41,497 nucleotides of DNA from Clostridia bacterium (GTDB lineage Bacteria; Bacillota; Clostridia; Christensenellales; Borkfalkiaceae): positions 1-41,497 of the forward strand of contig JAGASM010000040.1 in NCBI GenBank assembly GCA_017621735.1, given 5' to 3'. The position numbers and the translations under genes were made by a program. Shown here in pieces: positions 1 through 7,060 of the stretch (positions are counted from its first letter, which is position 1; every line of letters begins with the position of its first letter). A model generated the notes under the pieces. That model did no database searches, was not told the DNA's origin, and was given only the letters and a program-made list of their open reading frames with translations.

Positions 1-9
1 CTTGAATGT

Positions 10-78
10 CCTCCTTTTGGTTTTTGTTGGGTTTGCAGACCTCAATTTTATTATACCAAAAGGAGTTTTCATTTTCAA
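10..78 (-). promoter_or_regulatory. sigma-A promoter and RBS of a gene lying just left of the window
   Basis: Read on the minus strand there is TTGAAA (73-78), a 17 bp spacer and a perfect TATAAT (50-55), followed by AAAAGGAGG at 10-18. The ribosome-binding site is so close to the edge that the start codon must lie at or just beyond base 1. The product is not visible. Confidence 0.7.
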
Positions 79-104
79 GAATTATATGTTTAACATTTCC
101 TGAA

Positions 105-123
105 CCCCGCGTCTAACGCGGGG
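105..123. other. perfect GC-rich hairpin, 8 bp stem
   Basis: CCCCGCGT and ACGCGGGG flank a CTA loop. There is no T-run on either side, so it is not a standard intrinsic terminator. It lies between the terminator at 136-168 and the edge promoter. It could be a backup terminator element, a processing site or a protein-binding site; the sequence does not decide. Confidence 0.5.
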
Positions 124-135
124 TATTACTATACA

Positions 136-168
136 AAAAAATCAGGCTTCATTGAAGCCTGATTTTTT
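136..168. terminator. bidirectional intrinsic terminator closing the carbohydrate operon
   Basis: A perfect 10 bp stem (141-150 with 154-163, loop ATT) has an A-run before it and a T-run after it, so it can work in both directions. It lies 12-44 bp past the stop codon of the last operon gene (minus strand). Confidence 0.9.
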
Positions 169-179
169 GTTTGAGCATC

Positions 180-1568
180 TTATTTGCGCTTTCTTGCAAA
201 TACCACTGCGCCTGCACCGAGTGCAACGATTGCAGCGCTCACACCGCCGATAACAACGGAGCCGCATCCACCCTCTTCTTCGGGATCATCCGTGGGTTCT
301 TGTGCGGGAGGATCGGTGGGGTCTTCGTCCGCGGGAGGATCGGTAGGATCTTCGTCCGCGGGAGGATCGGTAGGGTCTTCGTCCGCGGGAGGATCGGTAG
401 GATCTTCTTCTGCGGGAGGTGCGGGAGGATTTTGTGCCAAATCAAGCGCGTCCGCAAGTTCTTGCGTCTTGGTAACCTTTGCAGCAAGCGTGTCGTTCAA
501 AGAGGTATACAATTCGTAAACCGCATCTACGTCGTCAGCGAAAGTTGCGGAGGTGGAATCAAGCGCAATGATCAATCCGTCAACGTACGTTCCGACCGAG
601 TTTTCCGCTGTTTCAAGTTTGCTTGCCGTATCCGCCGCGCATTGCGCTTGAAGTCCGAGAAGCGTTTCGTAAGCGATACGAGCGTCTACAACCGCTCGAA
701 TGTCTTCCGCCGCGTCAACCGTTCCGATTGCATTGACCGCCGTATCGACTGCCGCCGCGCGTTGCGCGTCGTTTGCGCCGACGATGGAAAGATTGCTGAT
801 GCCAACGCTGAAACTGTGGGTATAAATACCGACGCGCGCAGGATCGCTTTCCGCGGTAATGTCGCGGCAATAGAAGGTATCGACAACCTTATCCGTTCCG
901 TTTACCGTTTGGGTAATTTTGAACGCACGGCACGAAGTTTCCGTTCCGCCGACCGAAACCGTTTTGATTTCCGATTCCACCTTCAAGCCGACCGTCGTGG
1001 TCAACAACGCACTTCTCGTTCCGTTTATTGCCTCATGGTTTTTGCCTGCGTCCCACCACATGTCGTTCCATTCGCTCGTGCTCCATCCGCCCGTACCGTA
1101 ATGGGTATCCGACGCAACTGCCTTGATCGCATTGTCCACTTTGCCGTAGAACTGACCGGACCAACCGCCGTCCGTCTTTTGTTGCAACCAGTAAAGAATG
1201 TAGTTGTTAGAATCCGCGTACCAGCATACGATACCGTACGAACGTTCCGTCGACAGATCTTGTTCCGCTTCCGGCGTAAACGTCGCTTGAACGGTATACG
1301 CTTCGTTCGCTGCAAATTCGATATCGCGCATTGCATAGTTATTCGTAAAGTGGTTTGCGATATCCCCTTCCGCCGCATACGATGCCGCTACGTTTCCGTC
1401 CTCGTCGAATTCCCAAAGAATTTCGTCGGTTGCGGGACACATCAACGTCCAACCGTATTGCGTTACGCCGTCCTCATCAACGCGTGCAGCAGCCGCCGTA
1501 AGCGCTACCGAACTCGTCATTGCCGCTGCCAAAACCAAAGAGCCTGCCAGCATAAGTTTGCCTTTCAT
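180..1568 (-). CDS. surface protein: concanavalin-like module, acidic Pro repeat, Cys-containing C-terminal anchor
   Basis: 462 aa. An N-terminal signal peptide (about 1-28, ending in an Ala run) precedes one concanavalin/LamG-like beta-sandwich module (about 35-270) with the locus signature W-Y-x-D-x-x-N-Y. A helical segment follows (about 270-390), then an acidic proline linker with tandem PADEDPTDP units. The last 30 residues are a tail: a GGCGS motif (Cys435), a glycine/alanine-rich hydrophobic helix and a terminal RKRK. This tail is nearly identical to that of the upstream neighbour. The start has AAGGAGG 7 bp upstream. I infer a cell-surface glycan-binding protein displayed at the membrane or wall. 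The module could instead be catalytic; no catalytic residues can be named. It is the last gene of the operon, 66 bp after the gene before it. Confidence 0.85.
   Translation of the reverse strand: MKGKLMLAGSLVLAAAMTSSVALTAAAARVDEDGVTQYGWTLMCPATDEILWEFDEDGNVAASYAAEGDIANHFTNNYAMRDIEFAANEAYTVQATFTPEAEQDLSTERSYGIVCWYADSNNYILYWLQQKTDGGWSGQFYGKVDNAIKAVASDTHYGTGGWSTSEWNDMWWDAGKNHEAINGTRSALLTTTVGLKVESEIKTVSVGGTETSCRAFKITQTVNGTDKVVDTFYCRDITAESDPARVGIYTHSFSVGISNLSIVGANDAQRAAAVDTAVNAIGTVDAAEDIRAVVDARIAYETLLGLQAQCAADTASKLETAENSVGTYVDGLIIALDSTSATFADDVDAVYELYTSLNDTLAAKVTKTQELADALDLAQNPPAPPAEEDPTDPPADEDPTDPPADEDPTDPPADEDPTDPPAQEPTDDPEEEGGCGSVVIGGVSAAIVALGAGAVVFARKRK
304..411 (-). repeat. four tandem 27 bp units encoding the acidic Pro linker
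   Basis: Units at 304-330, 331-357, 358-384 and 385-411 differ by only a few bases and each encode nine residues of a (D/E)EDPTDPPA-type repeat. Near-identity at DNA level suggests recent expansion or ongoing copy-number change. The likely role is a rigid spacer between the binding module and the C-terminal anchor. Confidence 0.85.
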
Positions 1569-1634
1569 AATGTTTCCTCCTTAAATTAATTTAATTTATA
1601 TGTTGTAGTATTACAACCAAATTTGAATGACGTC

Positions 1635-4600
1635 CTATTTGCGTTTTCTTGCAAATACGACCGCGCCCGCACCGAGCGCTAACATGACCGCGCTCATTCC
1701 GCCGATGACAACGGAACCGCAACCACCTTCTTCGGGATCCTCTTGGGGATCGTCCGTAGGATCTTGCGCAGGGGGATCGGTGGGATCTTCATCCGCGGGA
1801 GGCGTCGTTCCGCCCGATTGCACCGCACTCGTCGTTACCCCGTCGAACTCGTCCGTATAATCGGCGTCTTGATAGGTACCGAGCGTGAGCGTTTCTTCTT
1901 CCGTGCTCGTCGCTTGAGAAGGATCGGCAGGCGTAGAAAGTTGCTCCGTTTGTCCCGCAGGCGTCAAAGCGTACTCGGAGAATTCCACCTTGTCGTTGAG
2001 AACGTACAGTCCGCTATATACCGTGCGTCCCGCCGCGGAAGGAAGTTCTACGGGCAAGCGATAGGTCAAAAGCCCTTTCGTTCCGTCTACACTGCAAGTG
2101 AAGGTATTCCCCGACTTCGTTACCGAAACGGTATGCCATTGATCGAGTTGCGATTCTTCCGTAATCGTCAAACCGCTCGATTGAACAGCATCCCCTTCGG
2201 GGAACCATCCGCCGTGGTTGTAGCGGGTGGGAAGATATTCGCCGTTGATAAGCCCCGTAAACGTCGTTCTCGGAACGGTACTGTCTGAACGCCACTTATC
2301 CATGAAGAACATGAGATAATTCTCTTCGTCCAAATACCAAACCATGATACCGACTCTGTCTTGCGCACGCGATTCTGCAGTAACGCGAACGGTTGCCGTT
2401 ACGGTATAATCGGTATAAGCATTTGCTTGAAGCGCCCAGTTTTTGTCGTCGTCTTTGTCGGACGGCGTAATCGTATCGTCGTACGTACAGTCGGAAACCA
2501 TGTACCCCTCGGAGTTGATCGTCCATTGATTGTTTTTAATTCCCGAAGTAAGCCAATCGCCGACCTGTACTTGCGTATACTTCTTATACCCGATCATTTG
2601 TAAATCGGAGATGTCGAGATCCACGTTGTAAGCGTACACGCCGATATCCGTTGCAATCATGCCGATATCGGCAATTTCAAGCCCGTAGACAAGTTCGCCG
2701 TTCAATTCGATTCCGACCGCATTGCCAACCTTTACCGCGGAAAGGGTGATTTCTTGCGTCAGATCAATCGCGGAAAGTTGCATTTCTTTTAAGGTATACG
2801 CGGGATCTCTCCCCTCGTCTTCGTCTTCTTCCGTATACGTGCACGCATAGATCCGCGCATACGGCGTGCCGTTCTTCCATGCAATTCCCGCACGGACGAA
2901 GTTAAATTCGTCTACAACGTAAGGCGCAAGAAGGACTTCGGCAAAATCATCTTGCCCCAACGAAACTTGCACGGTCGCCGTCAAAGTAAGATTTTTATCC
3001 GTTACTTCGCTCGTACCCAAAAGATACGATCTCACTCCGTCTTCTACCGCAGCCGTTTCCTTTGCGTCAAGCGCGATGGTTCCTTCGTCAAACGTCCAAG
3101 AGGTCTGCGATTTTCCCGCATTCTTCCAAATGTTTTCCTCTTCGTCGTAAGAAGAAATTTCATCGTACGCTTGGTAAATTGCGCGGCTTTCGATCGCCGT
3201 CGCGGTATAATCGACGGCATAGCCTTCGTAGCCGTAACCGAAGTTTTCATCCGTTCCCGCAATGCGTTTTTGAATGATCGGCTCTTCTCCGTCGTCGAGA
3301 TAAACGAAGAATCCAACCGATTTCTTTTGTACGCGGAGGGTATGTTCTTCCGTTACGTCAAAGTCGTTCGGAAGTTTATACACCGTCGTACCGATTCCCA
3401 AGTTAGAGCAGTCGATCCAACCGTAAAGTACGACTTCGTACGCAACGCTTGGCATCGTCAAACTGCCCTTTTCCGTACGGCGAATGGTAGCAGATACAAA
3501 GTTTTGGTCGTCTTGCATCCAAGGGATCAACCCGTAACCGAGTTTGTACTCTTTGGACGAAGTACGTTCAACGAGTTCGTTTACCTTGAAAGTTGCGCTT
3601 ACCTCGTAGTTTTGCGGAAGTCCTTCGCTCGTTACCGCATAGGGATTTTCCGTATAGCCGCGGTTTGTGTTATAGGTACCGAAGTTCGTACCGGTTACCG
3701 AATAGTTTTCCGACGAATCTACGGTTACCGAACCGTCGCTGTCAATCGTCCACGCGTCTTCCCCCGCAAGGGTGCGGTACACAAAGCCGTCTTTTTCCAT
3801 CCAGTCGCGCGCAAGCGAAGCCGTTCTGTTTTCCGCATAACCGTCGGTAAACGTCGCACTTGTGAACGTCGCGTTGACGTCTTGCGCCATAAAGCCCATT
3901 GCCGCCGTCTTGTAGATCTTGTTGTAATAGTAAGCGGATACGTTCCCCACCGAAGTCCCGTTGTAAGATATGGTGAACTTGGTAAAGTTTCCGCTCGATC
4001 CGCTTTGTTCCGCTTCCACTTTCAAGGTATGTCCTTGCGCGGAAAGGGGATTGCGGCGGTTTGCAATGCCCGTTGCGTCAAAAACGGTATTTTCCTGTTG
4101 CGCCGTCGCACTGTTGTACTTCGCTTCGCCGTTGAGCCGTCCGCTGACGATGATTTCTTGCAAGCCGTAACCGTCTGCGCGATCATCCGCCGTCAACTTG
4201 TACTGATCCGCCCAACTGAATTTGAGTTGTACGAAAAGATAGTTGTCCTCGTCCACGTACCAAGGTACGATCCCGATCATGGGATTTTCAACTTCGTACA
4301 ATTCGTTGATGACGAAAGACGCTTCCATCTCATACGCACCGAGCGCCTGCCCTTTGGGCGAAAGATACGTCGCGCCTTGCATTGCATAGTTGCCCCCTTG
4401 CGCGTCGACCGTAATGCTGCCCGCAGCACTCGACCAAGTGCCCGGCGTTGCAGTCGTCCCCTCTTCTACGGGGTTATGAAACCACTCTGCACCTTGCGTT
4501 TGCGCAATCAAATCGGTCGTCGACGTCTGCGTGAGCGCGTCCGCAAGCAACGGTCCGCCCGCCGCGCCCAAGCACACGACGGCACCAAGCGCACAAATTC

Positions 4601-4637
4601 CGATCAGTTTGCTGCGATTTTTTGCATAATTTGCCAT
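1635..4637 (-). CDS. large surface protein with four concanavalin-like modules and Cys-containing C-terminal anchor
   Basis: 1000 aa. The start at 4637 has GGAGGA just upstream and opens a signal peptide; longer readings back to 4760 run into the neighbouring gene and are rejected. After the signal come four tandem beta-sandwich modules (roughly 50-270, 280-500, 510-690, 694-893), each with a version of the signature PWYVDEDNY, then an acidic Pro linker and the tail with Cys973, a hydrophobic helix and RKRK. The modules resemble LamG/DUF1080-type concanavalin folds, which bind or act on glycans. I infer a multivalent polysaccharide-binding surface protein working with the lipoproteins upstream. 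It begins 13 bp after the previous stop. It is distinguished from the 462 aa protein by module number and a shorter linker. Confidence 0.85.
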   Translation of the reverse strand: MANYAKNRSKLIGICALGAVVCLGAAGGPLLADALTQTSTTDLIAQTQGAEWFHNPVEEGTTATPGTWSSAAGSITVDAQGGNYAMQGATYLSPKGQALGAYEMEASFVINELYEVENPMIGIVPWYVDEDNYLFVQLKFSWADQYKLTADDRADGYGLQEIIVSGRLNGEAKYNSATAQQENTVFDATGIANRRNPLSAQGHTLKVEAEQSGSSGNFTKFTISYNGTSVGNVSAYYYNKIYKTAAMGFMAQDVNATFTSATFTDGYAENRTASLARDWMEKDGFVYRTLAGEDAWTIDSDGSVTVDSSENYSVTGTNFGTYNTNRGYTENPYAVTSEGLPQNYEVSATFKVNELVERTSSKEYKLGYGLIPWMQDDQNFVSATIRRTEKGSLTMPSVAYEVVLYGWIDCSNLGIGTTVYKLPNDFDVTEEHTLRVQKKSVGFFVYLDDGEEPIIQKRIAGTDENFGYGYEGYAVDYTATAIESRAIYQAYDEISSYDEEENIWKNAGKSQTSWTFDEGTIALDAKETAAVEDGVRSYLLGTSEVTDKNLTLTATVQVSLGQDDFAEVLLAPYVVDEFNFVRAGIAWKNGTPYARIYACTYTEEDEDEGRDPAYTLKEMQLSAIDLTQEITLSAVKVGNAVGIELNGELVYGLEIADIGMIATDIGVYAYNVDLDISDLQMIGYKKYTQVQVGDWLTSGIKNNQWTINSEGYMVSDCTYDDTITPSDKDDDKNWALQANAYTDYTVTATVRVTAESRAQDRVGIMVWYLDEENYLMFFMDKWRSDSTVPRTTFTGLINGEYLPTRYNHGGWFPEGDAVQSSGLTITEESQLDQWHTVSVTKSGNTFTCSVDGTKGLLTYRLPVELPSAAGRTVYSGLYVLNDKVEFSEYALTPAGQTEQLSTPADPSQATSTEEETLTLGTYQDADYTDEFDGVTTSAVQSGGTTPPADEDPTDPPAQDPTDDPQEDPEEGGCGSVVIGGMSAVMLALGAGAVVFARKRK

Positions 4638-4650
4638 AGATTCCTCCTTC

Positions 4651-7047
4651 TTAATTTTCAAGTTGTGATACAACCGTATTTTCATAGACGGCATGACTTT
4701 TTCCGCCAACCCCGACCGATTGAAGTTGTTCGCGCAACTCATCAATCGGCGTTTCGGCATACGTCATGACGTCCGCTGAACCGAAGTTTACGTACATTTT
4801 TGCAATCGGCTCGACGTTTGCCACCGAACTCCACGTTACCCACGCGCCGTCCGATGCGGAACCAAAGGTGAACCCCGTCGTTGTAGACGCTTCCGCAACC
4901 AAACTCTTGTACTTATAGCCGAGTGCGCCGTCCCAGTTCATGATCGACTTGGTGTTTTGTTGAATAAATTCTGCTTGACGCAAGTACGTTTCTTCTCCCG
5001 TGAGTACGTATACGCGGAAGAGTTCGTAATAAATAAACGCGATATAGTTATCCGCATTCGGCGAATTGCAACAAATATAACTCATTCCGTCGTTATAGCC
5101 GTATTCGCAAGGGTATGCCGCTTTGAGCGCGGAATCACGAACGGGATAACTGTAAATCTGAACGGTAGACATCGTGAATGCGGTCGCCTGTTTTAAGCAT
5201 TCCAACCAACGCGCTTCGCCCGTCAACGTATAAAGCGTATCGTAACAGTACATCGCGTAAACGCCCGATTCTTTGTCGACACGGTTGGGATTATCGCACG
5301 TACCGCCCGTATAGACGCCCGTCGGATAAATGTTCTCGTATACGAATTCTCCTGCCGCAAGTGCCGCGTCTTTGTACCGCTCATCGCCGGTAAATTCGTA
5401 CATTTTTCCAAGGAAACGCACGGGAAGGTTGGTGTTGAGTTTGCTTTCCGACTGACAAATGTTTCCGCCCGGCTCCTCAATTCCGTTATCCCAGTTTTGG
5501 AAGGGACCTCCGTCGTAGTTATAGCAACGGTACCAACTTCCGTCCTCGTTTTGATAGTTGACGAGGAATTCGGCGAACGCCTCGATGGCGACGTACCATT
5601 CCGACCGCTCGATGCCGTGTGCAACCGCAAGGGAGTAAGCGTCGAACAACCCTTCCATCGCGTCGACCGCCATGCGCAAGAAACAAGGATAACTGCGGAA
5701 CCCGTCCGCCCACGTATCGTACCAAATATAGGGAACGCCGGACGCACTCATAAATTCCGCACCGCTTACCCAGAAATCAACGACGTTGATCCCGTTTTGC
5801 AAACTTTGCAAATCGTTGTTCTTGACACCGTAGAGCATCATGTTATAAGCGGAAGGAAGTTGTTGTCCGATAAATCCCGCCTGGTAAGTCAAAGGTCCAA
5901 ACTCGCCGTCTTCAATGGTAATGCGCCAAGGAAGTCCGTAACTTGTGTACTTTTTCCCGGTAAGGATATCTTCTTGTTCCGTCGCATGCAAAAACGTCTT
6001 GTAATCTTCACAAACAACGTTATATACCTCGTCGATGTCCGTATTGACAATGCGTTGATTTTGTAAATCGAAGTGCGCATTGTAGGTAGAAACGGTCGCC
6101 TCACTATGCGACGGCGTTGTTTCGACGCGCATACTCAAATGGAACGCGTGGGAATTCCCCTCTTCCATCGCATGATATTTGCGCGCAGAATCTTTGCTCG
6201 GATATTCCACAGAGATGGTCGCGCTCTTCATGCCGTTGGAAAGAGAAAGACTCGCCCAGTTGTTATTTTCATAGTGAATCACAGGTTGATAGCGCGCAAG
6301 GGAAAGGGTGTTTCCGTTTTGCCGATCGCGCGCCATGATCATCGGCACGCCGAGATTTGTTTCCCGATACGTCTTGGCGGTATATGCCATGGAAGAAAAT
6401 TCACAGTTGGGAACAAACCAGTCGAAATCCCCTTCCGCATCTTCGGAAGTAAGCGCATACTCGCTTTCAAACCCTTCTTCTCCGCCATCGGCGCTTTCTA
6501 CGGTAACTTGACGCGCGACGTTAAATGCCCCGTCAACCCCCTCTTTGGGAAGATAATAATGATCTTCCACCAAAAGCACGCTCCCCGCGCTCGACGTAAG
6601 CGTTGCCGAGGCAAGATAGCCGTAAGCGGTTTCCGTAACCGTTTCATACGCCCCTTTCAGCGGGGACGACTCTCCGCGCAAATATACTTTTGCGGGCGTT
6701 TCCTGTCCGAACGACACCGTTTGTCCGTCGCCGAGCGCCAACGAATATCCGCCGTTTTCCTCTATAAACGTCAGGTGATATCCGTCGCTCTCAAGCCCGT
6801 TTTCCGTAATCGCGCCGTCGGGTGCTATCGGAAGCGTCGCCGCGTCGACCGTCGTTTCGGGAAGAGGCATCGCGGTAAGATCGCGGTCTTCTCTATAATC
6901 GAACACGGGCTTTTGCAGCTCGTCTCCCCCGCCGTCGACACTCGGTCCGGGCGGCGAAGGCGGCGTTGGAGTTGGCGTCGGATCGGAACAACCGACAAAA
7001 CTCATGCACATGAACAGTCCCAAAAGAAAACATGCCGTTTTTTTCAT
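4651..7047 (-). CDS. lipoprotein with predicted alpha/alpha-toroid domain, candidate glycoside hydrolase or lyase (copy 2)
   Basis: 798 aa. The lipobox FVGC places the lipidated cysteine at residue 20; a Pro/Thr-rich linker follows. The N-terminal half (about 60-380) looks like beta-sandwich; the C-terminal half (about 400-770) is helical, with repeated aromatic and Asp/Glu-rich blocks such as NEDGSWYRCYNYDGG and GVYAMYCYDT, as in six-hairpin glycosidases and polysaccharide lyases. I do not recognise a named CAZy family, so the reaction is unknown. It is a tandem paralogue of the next upstream gene, with long conserved stretches (WYDTWADGFRSYP, FLRMAVDAMEG). AGGAGG precedes the ATG. The likely role is extracellular breakdown of the glycan captured by the concanavalin-like proteins. 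Confidence 0.8.
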   Translation of the reverse strand: MKKTACFLLGLFMCMSFVGCSDPTPTPTPPSPPGPSVDGGGDELQKPVFDYREDRDLTAMPLPETTVDAATLPIAPDGAITENGLESDGYHLTFIEENGGYSLALGDGQTVSFGQETPAKVYLRGESSPLKGAYETVTETAYGYLASATLTSSAGSVLLVEDHYYLPKEGVDGAFNVARQVTVESADGGEEGFESEYALTSEDAEGDFDWFVPNCEFSSMAYTAKTYRETNLGVPMIMARDRQNGNTLSLARYQPVIHYENNNWASLSLSNGMKSATISVEYPSKDSARKYHAMEEGNSHAFHLSMRVETTPSHSEATVSTYNAHFDLQNQRIVNTDIDEVYNVVCEDYKTFLHATEQEDILTGKKYTSYGLPWRITIEDGEFGPLTYQAGFIGQQLPSAYNMMLYGVKNNDLQSLQNGINVVDFWVSGAEFMSASGVPYIWYDTWADGFRSYPCFLRMAVDAMEGLFDAYSLAVAHGIERSEWYVAIEAFAEFLVNYQNEDGSWYRCYNYDGGPFQNWDNGIEEPGGNICQSESKLNTNLPVRFLGKMYEFTGDERYKDAALAAGEFVYENIYPTGVYTGGTCDNPNRVDKESGVYAMYCYDTLYTLTGEARWLECLKQATAFTMSTVQIYSYPVRDSALKAAYPCEYGYNDGMSYICCNSPNADNYIAFIYYELFRVYVLTGEETYLRQAEFIQQNTKSIMNWDGALGYKYKSLVAEASTTTGFTFGSASDGAWVTWSSVANVEPIAKMYVNFGSADVMTYAETPIDELREQLQSVGVGGKSHAVYENTVVSQLEN

Positions 7048-7060
7048 AACTTCCTCCTAT

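Noticed and set aside
171..1589. Long plus-strand open frame opposite the 462 aa surface protein
   Set aside because: Arg/Phe/Val-rich shadow of codon bias; no ribosome-binding site and the opposite strand has signal peptide, repeats and anchor.
1602..1617. Terminator between the two concanavalin-like genes
   Set aside because: TTGTA-GTAT-TACAA gives only a 5 bp A/T stem and no T-run; the genes are probably co-transcribed.
4638..4760. N-terminal extension of the 1000 aa protein
   Set aside because: It would overlap the preceding gene and hide the signal peptide; the ATG at 4637 has GGAGGA.
2952..4769. 605-codon plus-strand open frame
   Set aside because: Antisense shadow of the 1000 aa protein with unnatural Arg/Val-rich composition.
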